DNA of 64,000 nucleotides from Chytriomyces cf. hyalinus JEL632 (lineage: Eukaryota; Chytridiomycota; Chytridiomycetes; Chytridiales; Chytriomycetaceae), in the NCBI GenBank assembly GCA_025435555.1, contig JAIWWG010000081.1:91969-155968 (forward strand), in the 5' to 3' direction. This document shows, piece after piece, positions 37,201-49,180 of the stretch (positions are counted from its first letter, which is position 1; each line of letters begins with the position of its first letter). The position numbers and the translations under genes are program-made. The notes beneath the pieces were generated by a model, which was given only the letters and a program-made list of their open reading frames with translations, made no database searches and had not been told where the DNA came from.

Positions 37201-37582
37201 AGGTATGTTTGATTGTTATCTTTTGTGTCATACTCAATTTTCTTTCATTTTGCAGCTTGGAATGGCCTGCTCGATTGCGTTGGAATTGGCGTCAGACTAT
37301 AAACAATGGCTGATTCTGTATGCTCGAAAGCTATCGGACGATGGAGAAGTTGCGAAAGTAAAAGAGCTGTGCGATGAGTTGCTCGGGGAATTGAGCGCGT
37401 CTGGTGAAAACGGCAATATCATGGTATGTTTTACCTGATTTCCTGATGTGTTTTACTCATGGTGATCTTTCCCATAGGGTATGCAAAAGAGGAGCCTGTT
37501 GAAGGAGATTCTTCCAATATTGGCCACAAACCGAGACTTGCAAAGAATCGTGGCAAGCTACCATGACTTTTTATCATCATGA
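34288..37582 (+). CDS. HIR1: Hir1/HIRA histone H3-H4 chaperone subunit
   Basis: The HIR complex deposits histones independently of replication and represses histone genes in the nucleus. The ATG at 34288 opens MLIVKPSFVQHPGDKGRKLP followed by IYACHVQP, the conserved Hir1 N-terminus. WD40 repeats follow across several exons (LLATGADDSTVVVW, YLASCGLDSLVFIWDG, YLATQSDDKTVKIWRTSDW, SVSIWWTARPF, LYACSYDGTVSAF). At about 36010-36045 the sequence KDGKRRITPVLI matches the B domain by which HIRA/Hir1 binds Asf1. The C-terminal Hir domain (TSNGDVFIYHYGMKCWMNVR) and a final helical stretch (VAKVKELCDELLGEL) end at HDFLSS. About ten introns are needed; some exon ends are approximate. The 3' end converges on the hydrolase gene, 80 bases away. 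Confidence 0.92.
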
Positions 37583-37662
37583 GAAAATCCACTACAATCA
37601 AAAGTTCTTTAAGCAAATATATAAACTGCTAAGTGATGAGCATTCGCAAAATTTCATGTTTA

Positions 37663-39540
37663 TTAAGGCTGTAAAACAAGGTCAACCCATTCGAGAACAG
37701 CACGATCAGTCCATGACACTGGCTTCAAACCAAAAGCCATCCCCTCAAACCATCCAATGTGGCCCCCGCTGGCAGTGGTTACAAACACTGCGTTTGAGTT
37801 TCTGGCAATAACACCAAGAGGAGCCCTGGGGAATGGAAGTGCATCTTAAGTTAGAGTGGCAACGTTGTCATTCAAGTTCTCAGTTTTACCAGTCAGGTTT
37901 TGTAATAGGATCATCCCGACTTCCCAAAATGAGAGTCGGAACCGCAATTGCCGATAAGTTTCTTTCAAAGTAGCAGCAGCTTCTTGCAACGTCTGCCCAT
38001 TTCCGAGCCGGTAACGCGCTACCCCCATCCCCAGACTCTGCAAGAAACGTCATTGCCAACTCCCTTAAATCCATAGGCCCAAAAACACGGTTCGAATCAT
38101 AAACGCTGCTCAACGCGTCCCAGTTTTGGTACATACATATTTGAAGGCCTAAAGCAAACGCGCCGCCGTACATTCCGAGGGTTTGCGCACTGCACAAATC
38201 GATCGATTGAGAAATGTGGAAAGCAGGGCTTAAGGCGGCTGCCCCGCAAATCATGCAATCCGATTTCGATTCACCGAGATACTGCGATTGACAGGTCTTC
38301 AGTTGCCAGAAATGGTGATCAACGTCAAAAAAAAGACCACCTACATTCAAAATCATATTCGCACCCAAACTCCAACCCACAGCCACAATTTTCGCTCTCC
38401 CTGCCCTCACATTACGAATATGTTGCAAAATATTTCGAACATCGGAAGCTCCGCCAAGCGGGTCAAACACTGTCGGTGTGGTCAACGGTGTACCCCCACA
38501 TCCGCGAAAATTCATTGCAGCAATTCGATAGTTTCGGGTCTGCGTTGCCAGCATGGACAATGATCGAACGTAAGCTTCGTTTGAACTTCCATTCAAGCCA
38601 TGAACCAACAATAAAATTGGTGTCGGATCAAGCATGTGCGATGACTGCGGGGGTATCTTGGGGTACCAATCCAGACCCAATCCAGACCCATCTTGAAACG
38701 ATGCAATCTCTCGAAAATTATTAGAGTGTGAATAAATTTCGCGGCACATCGAAAAACGCGTTTCGCACACCTTTCAAACACCATAAACGGGGGTAACGCT
38801 TTCGATATCTGCACATACGAAGTCTGCAAATGCGCATTGGGCAGCCATTTCGTGGGTATAAATCGCGCTTTTTCGCCAAACAAAGTCGGACACCGCAACG
38901 CAAGAGACTCCCTCGAAACTTCGTTCACCAATGTCGATGTTGACGCGCTGATGCCCCAACAGCTGCTGGTTCCGCTGAGGTGGATTTCAGAGTCCGTGTC
39001 CAAGCTACCACGTCTCAAGTTGCGCAATGGAGCAGCAGGTTTTATGAGTTCGAGTGTATAAATGTCCCCATTGAAATTACTCATTTCTTCGCGAAGCCGT
39101 TGTGTATCTCGATCAATAGGACTGCTGTATGAGGATTTATTGTTTGATGTTCGTGTTGATTGATTTTTCGCATCGCTCTGACTGTCAGGTATGTTGTTCA
39201 ATGCAATGGGAAGCTTCGGAAACACAGGCGCAGATTTCGATTTAAGCCGTGCGGAGTTACTGTTTAACCCAATTGTTGCCGTGTTGGGATGATGATTCCG
39301 GTTTGTGAATTTGACAGTTGCCAAGTCTGACGTCCCCGTAGTTGTAACAAAACGCGTCGCTGAATCATCTCCTTTCGTTTCATGGTCATCTTGAGTGATG
39401 GTTTCGGCCAGATTCGGTGCAGCAGATGTGTGCGATCGGCGGTGTTTGGTCTCCGGTGGCACCGAAGGCGGCGCTGATGTTTTTGTTCCGAAGACAATAT
39501 GACACAGAGACCTGGGACGGGAACATGACGCGTAAGACAC
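37663..39540 (-). CDS. ABHD1/3/YheT-type alpha/beta hydrolase
   Basis: A membrane-associated serine hydrolase of the family that includes yeast Eht1/Eeb1 and animal ABHD1/2/3, acting on acyl esters or phospholipids. The N-terminal 180 residues are Ser/Thr-rich and variable. The family block KWLPNAHLQTSYVQ follows; an intron of about 50 bases near 38700-38750 (with ctaataa as branch site) then joins to IASFQDGSGLGLDWYP. The core gives LLLVHGLNGSSNEAYVRSL (oxyanion region), FRGCGGTPLTT, VGWSLGANMILN (nucleophile serine), LILGSRDDPI (acid) and, after a last intron, VTTASGGHIGWFEGM (catalytic histidine). The triad is complete. The start at 39540 is the most upstream in-frame ATG and may be too long. 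Confidence 0.85.
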
Positions 39541-39746
39541 TCAGAGTATTTTTTTTTGCATACATGAAAAGAATGACCTTATGCTGGATATCATGGAGTG
39601 ACCGCGGAGTCGCTGAACCGGGATTTTCCAGATTTTCTCAAAGCACCGACAATTTCAACGGTTATCAAAATACTCCCCAACCACCCTTTCAAAGACCACA
39701 TTTTCACAACACCAATACATCAAAAAAAACATAGTTTTATTTTATA
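39541..39746. other. Short tandem intergenic gap
   Basis: These 206 bases separate the 3' end of the phosphoinositide phosphatase gene from the hydrolase start, both on the minus strand. The stretch contains an A-rich run and no gene. Confidence 0.5.
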
Positions 39747-42700
39747 TCAAATGAGTCCTTTCGCGTGAAACGGATTTGAGGCGTCGCCTTCATCAACAGC
39801 CCAAACCTCATCCACAGGTTCATGCCACCATTGCCGCGCAACACTTGGGTTCGAGGGTCTCACACTTCCAGCAGCAATAACCGGTTTTGAATCTGTCAAT
39901 TTCCCAATCACCAAAAAAGCAAATTCAACACCTTGCAAAAAGAATCAAAAAAAGAAAACACCAAAAAACACACACACCTATCACGTTCCACGCTGTCAAA
40001 GGACTTGCAATTTCTTCTGAAAAATCAATCAAAGCCGGTGTGGATTCTTGCCGTTGAAATTGAAACTGATTCGCGCTTGAGTCAATCGCTGTCCAATCAG
40101 AATCCGTCACAACAGGCGTGGCACTGGATATCGCTGATCGAATCGATTTTTGCGCGGCAAGATCAATGATATCCACCTACACATTTGAAATCTGATAATC
40201 AGTTCATGAAGTCAAACACTTGAACGAAAAAAAAAGAACACAGCACCTCAACCCTGAAAATAGCTCTCACGGGTCTGTGATCAGACATCAACAAACTATC
40301 AACTACACCAAAACATTCCATCAGTTTTTTCCAAATACAAAAAGAATTATTCAAACAAACACACAAACCATGGTCATACTCGCGCACATGAATCCCCTTT
40401 CCACGGTACAACACTCGATCCGTCCACGACGGACAACGCGCCTTTTCACTTGTATCATAGACTGACGTTCCATTATCATATTTATACGTGGGTGGGAAGT
40501 GAATAGGCGCCTCCATAAAGTGATCAAAGACTTCGCCACGGTCTTTGCAAATACGAAGTTGATCGTGCATGACCAATTCCAAAAAGTGACCTCGGTCGAT
40601 AATTGATCGCGCCTGTATCAACAATATACAGTCGTTTAGAAGTGTTTGGGAGGGGGCAGCAAATCCAACAGGACGTACTTCCGAGTTGTGCAGATTGACG
40701 CGGTAGTTGAAGTCTCCCAGCCAGAAGATCATACTGAAACACAAAACGAATTGAGCAAGAGAGCTTGCAACATGTCGCACAAATCCCACTCACTTGTGCT
40801 CATTCAAGCTCTTTCGCTTGAAATTCAGCTCACTTGAAATTGTATGGAAATCCCTGTTCCGATCATCCGCATTCTTCTCACCTTAAAAAAAACAGTGCAC
40901 ATCAGCAAAAAATGGGGACCAACAGCAAATTTCAAAAAAAAAAAAAAAACCCAATACTCACCAGCAGCAAAATGCGCAGTAATAAACACCATAGACGTAT
41001 CCTGGTAATTAAAACTAAACCCAATCCCACCCTTATTCGCCGCAATCCCCGCAAACCCAGTCTTACACATGCTGACTTCAGCGCCACGTACATGTTCAAT
41101 ACAATCGACCCTACAAAACACAAATAACCCCAGCGCAAGCAGATTGGCTTCTCGAAGTGGGATATACCGTGTTTTGGGTGACAAGTTGTTTAAAACGTCA
41201 AGCAGTTTTTCACCCCATTTGACTCGAAGTTGCTCCGTGTTTGCGGAAACGATTTCTTGCGCGTTTAGTTCAATCAGTTCCTGGATTCCAAGGACAACCA
41301 AGTTTGGAAGCGGCGCTGTTTTTTTTTTCAAACAATCAGCACATGAATATACATTGAACAAAAAAAACAAACCAGCATCATTTTGAATCCAAAATTCAAT
41401 AGAATCCTGCCCAGGCAAACATCCATTCACATTCCAAGTCCCAACAAAAACGGAAATCTCTTCCTTTTTTGAAAATTCGGAATGGCGACTCATGACCTCC
41501 TTCTCGACCTGCGAGCTCATTAGGTTCGGGATGAGGAGACTGCGTTGGGGTTTCAATTTTCCAACAACAATGTCAATCGCCTCTTGTCTTTGCAAAAAAA
41601 AGAAGAAAAAAAAAAAATTGGCAACAACGTTAAGTTGGGACTTCATTTTCGGACGGGATGCACAAGAGGAAATAAATTACCTGCGCTTGTCCAGGAAATT
41701 GTTGATGTAAAATCGATTGATACTCTTTGCAGCATCATCAAAGAAACCTGGTGGCAACTAACAACATCAACAAAACACTCTTTCACACAAAACTCAAAAA
41801 AAAAAATCAAAAAAAATCATTTTCCTCACCAGCAATCGTCTGCTTCCCCTTCCTCGTCAAAGAAGTCTTTAACGCTCCCGTCCCCGTATAAATTTTACTC
41901 AACCAATCCCCATTATCCGCCCACAAATTCTGAAACGCATCCACAAACGCTTCCACCCCCAAAATCGAACCTTGCTCCATTTCAACCAAACACTTTTCAG
42001 CCATTGCTTTTGCCATGACATATTCCACGTGATTTGTTCGATCCAAACAGTCTAAACAGTTTACTCGAAAGATTCCTTGCTGTTTTAGGATGGGTGGGTT
42101 GTTGCTGCTGGTTTTGGGTGCGGAGGTGTCAATGAGCGTGTATGACCAGTTGTCTAGGTCTGATTGGATAAAGTCCAGTATCATTGAGGCGCCATGCTCG
42201 GGTCCCATTTGCTTCACGTATGAATGGTAGTCAAAGTGCGTGTAATGAACGGGGCCGAGTGAGACGTATTGGTTCACATGGCGGACGTATTCGTTGACGA
42301 GGATGGATTCAGCAGAGCCTTCCTTGTTTGAAAGCAAGTTTATCACATGAACAGAACCATACTGCTTATTCAGGTTCTAGAAAAGCGCGCATGCAGTGTT
42401 AGTTTCAGTGCACGATCACTTCATGGAAATTAAAAAAATCACCTCAAAATGTTTCCGAAACGCTCCCGAAGTGGCTTCAAACCCTCTCGACAAATCCAAC
42501 CGATGCGTCACTTGAACACCCGTCTGCTCCCAAAACACTGGCACAGACCCCCGTACCATCAAAAACGACGCCAAATAACTCATCCCTTGTCCACCTGCAC
42601 CACCTCCCCCGGCCGTAGACTCAACGACAAACTCAGTCTCCACAAAATTCGAACACGACCCTTCATCATCAATCCCACGCGCATTGAACCGCGTTCCAGC

Positions 42701-43585
42701 ATTCCTACAAGACAATCTCGAAAGAATCGCAAGTTTGACGGATGATGATGAAACAGGTTGAATCCCCACAAATCCTTGAATCGCACAAACCAATAATGCA
42801 GATGCATCCAATGCAGCTCGATGGTCCGGTGAGATTTCGAGGGCCCGCATTGCAGCAATCGGAGTCATCATGAACGCGTTCCAAAAGTATGTCGGGTCCG
42901 CCGTATCCAGAATGGATTCCAACGATTTCGACAATGACACTCTCGCGTTAATCGAGCGCGTGAGATCCACTTCAGGAGAGTAATAAAACGTTCCCGTGGA
43001 AAACAGTTTAATCAGATGCGCGCATGGGTGTGGTGGGGAATCCGTTTCAATGTTGTTTGAGTTTGAGGAGGATTGCACTTCTCGGATTTTGCTGAGAAAG
43101 GTTGAAGCGGCTTTTGCAGCTTGAGGTTGGGAATTTATGGCGCTTTGAAACTGCGAATCTGGGCGATTCAGTTCATCGAAATCGTCCCATTCGCCGTTTG
43201 TCAACGAAATAAATGAAACACGGGTGATACGGAACACTGTCGCCTTATTCACAACACCGACGGCTGTGCGGTCAATCACGAGCGCAATGTAAATGTCTGA
43301 GAAAACAACAAGAATATTAAGGGAATAATTGGGCAGCAAATACGAAGATCACAACATACCGCCATCAAATTCCACAACACCAAGCACTCCGTAGATGGTT
43401 CGATTCGACAAAGTCCGCTGTGTGTCTTTTCGAGATGAGTTGGCTGCAATGATCTTCATTGTCACGCCGGCGGTGCGCCGACCCTCTGAGATGGTGGCAG
43501 CCTCTGTGCTGCATTCGATGGCCACGTTGTTGCTGCTGATGACCACTCTTCGCGGATGCGCATATCCGAATGTCGTTACTTGCAT
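39747..43585 (-). CDS. Synaptojanin-like phosphoinositide phosphatase (Sac + 5-phosphatase)
   Basis: Two catalytic domains in one protein remove 4- (and 3-/5-) phosphates from phosphoinositides at the plasma membrane and endosomes, controlling endocytosis and actin. Exon 1 starts at 43585 (MQVTTFGYAHPRRVVISSNN). The Sac domain contains FYYSPEVDLTRS, the long middle block and the active-site FRVNCLDCLDRTN (CX5R intact). After several introns the 5-phosphatase domain has VFVGTWNVNGCLPG, VVLGIQELIELNAQEIV, CKTGFAGIAANKGGIG, FITAHFAAG, WLGDFNYRVNL and CPSWTDRVLYRGK, followed by MSDHRPVRAIF. The C-terminus is short (ending NPFHAKGLI) and lacks the Pro-rich tail of animal synaptojanin. About ten short introns, many with A/T-rich runs. 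The intact Sac motif contrasts with yeast Inp51, where it is degenerate. Confidence 0.94.
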
Positions 43586-44196
43586 ATGGGGAACTTTTTT
43601 TTTATTGCGGATTTAAACTATTTTGATTGAACACTATCCGAATGTGCAACCCCACCACTCATGTACTTGCTTCCAACCAGTGTGAAGATGATACTCGCTG
43701 CTTCAAGATACAGAGCCAAGATGGTCACTGATCCGGACTTTTCCTTCAATTAAATTAACGCTTCCAAAAGCGGAGTTCAATGTAAAAAGTCATGCATGCA
43801 TGCATGCATGCATACTAGCCAAAGCTAATACTGCGTCGGGACAGGTGAAGATAAATAAATATCATTTACAAGGTGGCCAAGTCGCTCGCTTGTGATGACA
43901 ATTGGCAAACAGTAATGCCGGCAATGGGGAGAACAGCAGTGCGGTCATTTACAAGCCTCATCCGCCATTATGACTTTTGCACACTAAGCATACTCTCAAG
44001 ATACCAAATTCCATTCAGCTTTTGTGTATAAATCATTTTTTGTCCAAGTTCCATTTGCATGAATTTCATATCCACGGTCAAATCTCATTTCTGTCCTTTC
44101 TTGCCCCCGCTACTGCAGTATATAAAGCCAGCATGCACATACTCCATTCCCATCATAAACAACAAACATACATTAAGATCCTACACTACTACAAAA
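43586..44196. other. Divergent intergenic region with TGCA microsatellite
   Basis: This is the upstream region of both the phosphatase (-) and the small secreted protein (+). About six tgca units lie at 43791-43815. A TATA-like tatataaag at about 44119-44127 lies roughly 75 bases before the secreted-protein start. No gene is seen. Confidence 0.6.
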
Positions 44197-44655
44197 ATGC
44201 AGTTCATGTACACCACCACTCTGATTGCCAGCCTCGTCCTCTCCGCCTCCAGTCGCCCCCTGTTTCGTCGCCAAGATGCTTCACAGCTGATTACGGGCAA
44301 ATTTGACAACTGCAATGTGGGTGGAGCTGAAAACGCCATCCAAGGAGACGGAAACATTCTCGAAAACATCAAAGCGGGAACAATGTACTACGTGTACGCA
44401 CCAGACAACAACCCAGCCAATGCTCAGATTCTTACAGTCAAGTCGTGGAAGCCTCTTCAAGACACGGTGAACGCCAACAACGTGCAGATTGCTGGGGATG
44501 GACAGAGCGTCAGTGTGACCAACATCAACAGCGAGAACCAGTTGAGATCGGACATTGGATTTGACGCGACACAGCTGACTTCGTTGGGTGTTACTTGTGA
44601 CGGACCTGCCAACGAGTGGCTGGTGCCTGTGTTTGTGCCAGCGTCCGCGCAGTAG
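44197..44655 (+). CDS. Small secreted protein
   Basis: A single exon of 152 residues. The ATG at 44197 gives a signal peptide (MQFMYTTTLIASLVLSASS) followed by a dibasic site (RPLFRRQ) typical of Kex2-type processing. The mature part is acidic-to-neutral with only two cysteines (DNCNVGG and GVTCDGP) and no transmembrane segment. The same frame stays open farther upstream, but the TATA box and signal peptide argue for 44197. High codon bias (C-ending codons) suggests strong expression. I do not recognise the family. Confidence 0.75.
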   Translation: MQFMYTTTLIASLVLSASSRPLFRRQDASQLITGKFDNCNVGGAENAIQGDGNILENIKAGTMYYVYAPDNNPANAQILTVKSWKPLQDTVNANNVQIAGDGQSVSVTNINSENQLRSDIGFDATQLTSLGVTCDGPANEWLVPVFVPASAQ

Positions 44656-45087
44656 TAGCAGTAGCAGCCTTTCCGGGTATCAGCCTGTTCAGTATCAGTC
44701 TTCTTCTTTAATGTGCATCTCGCGTTCTTTGTTTCCAATTAAAAGCATCTTCTGTTTACCATGCTTGCTTTGCCATCGTATAAACTTGAACAGATTCAAG
44801 AAGCCAGCAAACCACTTTGTCGTAAGCAACTGGTATGCGCATGACAAGATGCGATGGTATTGACCCTGTTAGGACTGGATCAATCCGAGCGACAAGAAGG
44901 ACGAGAGACATCGCGACGACGACGCATTCAACGAGCACGCAGAACGCGATATCAAACAATGCTTGAAAGATATGCGTTACAAAAACACGTGCATCAAGAG
45001 TTGGCATGAGTCACAACAGAGAATTTGGAATGCATGTCCGTTAAAATCAGAATAAATTGAAAGGAAATTGTGAGATCCCACAAACAA
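44656..45087. other. Intergenic region upstream of phosphofructokinase
   Basis: A polyadenylation-like aattaaaagc lies near 44737. The rest has no ORF of interest. It ends with an AT-rich leader before the start at 45088. Confidence 0.5.
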
Positions 45088-48000
45088 ATGACCCTTCTCT
45101 CGCATCTGCTCGTCAGCGCATCCACGGACGCTCAACGGACCGCGTGTGTCGCCTTCTACTCCTGCATCGGATTCACACTCATCTCCACTGCCAATGACCC
45201 AAGCGCAACAGACACCTGGTTGCATCTCTTTGACACTCCACCCACAGCTTACTCCATCAAAACTGCCCAAGATATTGCAGATGCTGAACTAGACAACCCT
45301 GCTCGCTCGCAAGAAGGAGCAAAAGTGGCTCTTCGCATAGTTCTCTCTGAATCCCTTGACAACAAGAACGCTGAATACGATCTTGATGCCTCGTTCGCGC
45401 GTCTCTCTGATTTGAAGGGTAGCGATCTTGTCTTGGGCGCCTCTGTCTATCTCATCTCGTCACATCTCAAGGTCCCCCAACATTTTTTTTTTTTGATTTT
45501 ATCTGTTATCAGTTGTCCCTTATCACACTCACAACTGCTGCATTTATAAAAACCAGGAATTTGACGCGGCTCTCTCTGCCGCTGGATTTGCATCCGTCTT
45601 GTACCCACTCAAAAAGGGCTTTCAAACCCTTATTTCATACGACCCAGTCGGAAACCTTGTCTGCGTGTCCGATGCCCAACCCGCCCCTTTCGTCCCCGCT
45701 CCATCCCCGCGAATCTCTCCACAATCAGGACCCTCAGTTTCAGAAGAAACCAAAAAACAATTCACTGGTCTTCCAACCTCAAGCGTCGATGAATTAAGCC
45801 CGCACCTCGACGCATACCTCCCCACTGGCCAAAACCCCATCGCATACATGAGCGAAACCATCAACAATTTACCCGTCTCTAAAAAAATTGGTGTATTGAC
45901 TTCAGGAGGTGATTCGAGTGGAATGAATGCTGCTGTCCGGTCTGTTGCAAGGATCGCATTGCAGAGGGGTTGTGTTCCATTTGCAATTCATGAAGGGTAT
46001 GAAGGACTTGTTGAAGGTGGGGACATGATTCGAAAACTGGGATGGGGCGACGTGCGCGGATTCTTGACCATTGTTTGTATATACATTTTTCTTGAGTGTT
46101 TTTTTCATTCGAGTTAATTCAACTTCTTCAAAAAATGCGCATTTTTTTTTTTTTACAGGGAGGTACAGTGATTGGAACTGCACGCTGTGCGCGTTTTCGT
46201 TCGCGAGAAGGTCGTCTTTTGGCCGCGTACAATATGATCAAGAATGGCATTGATGCTCTTGTTGTGTGTGGAGGAGACGGTTCATTGACTGGCGCAAACT
46301 TGCTGCGATCTGAATGGAAGGGGCTTTGCGACGAACTCGTCGACACGGGTAAAATCATTTTTATATTTCGCCCATTTTTCCCAATCGCAATTCAAACGTG
46401 ATGTTAATCTTGTTTGCAGGCAAACTGACCACCTCGGAATGTGAGCACCTGCGAGAACATCTCACAATTGTCGGCCTTGTGGGATCCATTGACAACGACA
46501 TGTCCTGCACAGGTAAACAAAATATTCATTGAAAGGCACCAAAGATCTCATATCTTCACTGCTGAAACTCATTATTCCCCAAACACACACCAAAACTGTC
46601 ACAGATATTACAATCGGAGCCGTCACATCACTACACAGAATTTGCGAAGCTCTCGATTCACTAACTTCCACAGCTCAATCCCATCAACGTGCATTCGTTG
46701 TTGAAGTGATGGGTCGACACTGCGGCTGGCTCGCTCTCATGGCTGCCATCTCTGTTGGAGCTGATTGGGTGTTTTTACCTGAACGACCTCCTCCAATTGA
46801 TGTTGCGAAATACGGCGAAAACTGGGAAGAAGAAATGTGTGAACGGCTGAGTCAGGTAACAAATGAGAAGATTTACTTTTCAAACGGCTTCCATCAATAA
46901 CTTTTCTTGGCATTGCTCGGTAATTTTTTCATTACCAGAACCGGAAACTTGGATGCAGAGTCAGTTTGGTGATTATTTGTGAAGGAGCAATCGATCAAAA
47001 CTTGAAGGCCATCAAATCCGACCATGTCAAATCCGTTCTTGAAAGCCGACTAGGACTGGACACGCGTGTTACAACTCTTGGCCATATCCAACGTGGTGGG
47101 GCACCTTGCGCGTATGATCGTTACTTGGTACATATACCTGGCACTGATGTGACTGGGGTGATTAATATATGTGTTTTTCTGATTTGTATTTCTTTTTTTG
47201 TTTGTTTCAGGCAACCGTTCAGGGAGTTGAAGCTGTTGAGGCTGTTTTGCGATCTACTCCAGAAATTCCTGCACCCATGATTGGAATAAATGAAAACAAG
47301 ATTACTGCAACGCCTTTGATGGATGCTGTCGAGAAGGTAAAAAATACATTCTTTTTACACAGAAAATCTCTGACCATGAAATATTTTGCAGACCCAAGAA
47401 GTCGCAAAAGCGATTGCTGAAAAAGATTTTAAGCGCGCCATGGATTTACGTGATCCCGAGTTTTCAAGTGCATATAATGCGTACATTGAAAGCCATTTGC
47501 TTGGACTCGAAAATGAAAATCAGATTCCAGAGGATCAGGTTTGATTTGTATGGATGGGGCCGTCACTTAAAATTTTTTACTTATACCCATTTTTCAATTT
47601 CAGCGCATGCGAATTGGTATCATACATACTGGAGCACCCGCAGGTGGCATGAATGCAGCAACCCGTGCAGCCGCTCGACTATGTTTAAACCGTGGCCACA
47701 TTCCCCTCGGAATCAAAAACGGATTCTCTGGTCTCGTCCGCTCCGAAGTGGCACCCATTTCTTGGCAACAAGTCATCAACTGGCAATCCCTCGGTGGCTC
47801 AGAACTCGGAACGAACCGCGACCATCCAACCCCCGTTGCTGGAACAAACGTTCCCGACATTAGCGACGCGTACGCGACAGGATTCATTGACTGCGGTCTC
47901 ATTGCGTATGCTCTTCAAAAACACAATATTCAAGCACTGTTGATTATTGGCGGGTTTGAAGCATTTACTTCTGTTGTCACGTTGAACGCTGCTCGTCACA

Positions 48001-48821
48001 TCTACCCTGCATTCTGCATTCCAATGGTGATTCTTCCAGCCACGGTTTCAAACAATGTTCCAGGAACCGAGATCTCGATTGGAAGCGACACTGCTTTGAA
48101 CACGATTGTTGAATGCGCCGATCGCATCAAACTCAGCGCAACAGCATCCCAAAAACGCGTATTTGTCGTTGAAGTGCAAGGCGGAAACTGTGGATACTTG
48201 GCAGTCATGGGCGGCCTCGCATCCGGCGCAACAACCGTATACATCCCGGAAGAAGGAATCAGCCTCGACATGCTTCAACGTGACGCAAAACATCTCAACT
48301 CTCGATACCTTGAAGAAGAAATGGATGCCAAAAAAAACGAAGGACGAATCATTTTCAGAGCAGAAGCAGCCAGCAACACGTACACGACACAAATGTTGAG
48401 CGCAATTTTCAAAGATGAAGGGAAAGGATTGTTTGATAGCCGGACAGCCGTGTTGGGACATTTACAGCAAGGTGGGATTCCGTCTCCGTTGGATCGAATC
48501 CGCGCAACGCGGATGGCTGTGAATTGCGTGGATTGGATTCAAGGCGCGTTTGCTGAGGCAAAAGAGAAGCGTTTCATTTCAAAAGGGGCATCGAAATTAG
48601 ATACAGCTGCGTTTGCAAATATTGAAGGGTATAATAATAACCCTGAGCATGCAGTTGTGGTTGGAGTGAGGGGATCTGATCTTGTGTTTACACCTGTGGA
48701 GAAGTTGTTGGATGAGACGGATTTGGAAAAGAGACGTGGAACGAAAGCGTGGTGGATGGGGTTGATGCGGTTGATTAAGGTTCTTTCAAAGTATTACTAT
48801 GAGCCAGCAGGACAGGAGTAA
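45088..48821 (+). CDS. PFK1: ATP-dependent 6-phosphofructokinase, fungal two-domain form
   Basis: The committed step of glycolysis: fructose 6-phosphate plus ATP to fructose 1,6-bisphosphate, in the cytosol. About nine exons. Residues 1 to about 190 form the extra N-terminal domain seen in fungal PFK alpha/beta subunits. The catalytic half starts at [20 protein letters not shown] and has [38 protein letters not shown] (split by an intron after T), [24 protein letters not shown] and [14 protein letters not shown]. The regulatory half begins [20 protein letters not shown], with [43 protein letters not shown] and [20 protein letters not shown], and ends YYEPAGQE. Substrate residues of the N-half (GGDGS, the IDND of GSIDNDM) are kept, so it should be catalytic. 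The start at 45088 is the first ATG in frame. Which yeast subunit it matches best cannot be judged by eye. Confidence 0.93.
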
Positions 48822-49180
48822 GTTGGGTTTTTGGTCTGTGTGTTGTTTTTGGGTTGTTGTTGTTTGTTGCTCTCAAGTCGCTTTTCCTTTTTCTCTCTCT
48901 GTGCGTTGACATGTAATAATATATTTGGAATTAGAACAAGCTCCTCAGACTGTTGACAAATCCTTGTTCAGCGTGTCAATCCGTTACCAGGAACATTTCT
49001 TTTTATCCATCTCCACAAAAAAACTCTTTTACAAGTTTTTCACAATTTTCGCGAAACCAGTTTTTTACAACACCCGCACCCAAGAAAGCGAAAAAGGAGT
49101 ACAAAAAGAGAACGTGGAGTCCGGATCCAGACAAAAGAAAAAAGTACCTACAACCAAAACAACTGCAACTGCAACCCCAG
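48822..49180. other. Intergenic region upstream of the ZIP gene
   Basis: The first part is a GT-rich 3' flank (48835-48870). A possible TATA-like taataatatat lies at about 48915. An ORF of about 108 codons crosses into the ZIP start and looks spurious. No other gene is seen. Confidence 0.45.

Noticed and set aside
38700-38770. Frameshift breaking the alpha/beta hydrolase
   Set aside because: An intron of about 50 bases with a ctaataa branch site restores the frame into the conserved DGSGLGLDW block, so no damage needs to be assumed.
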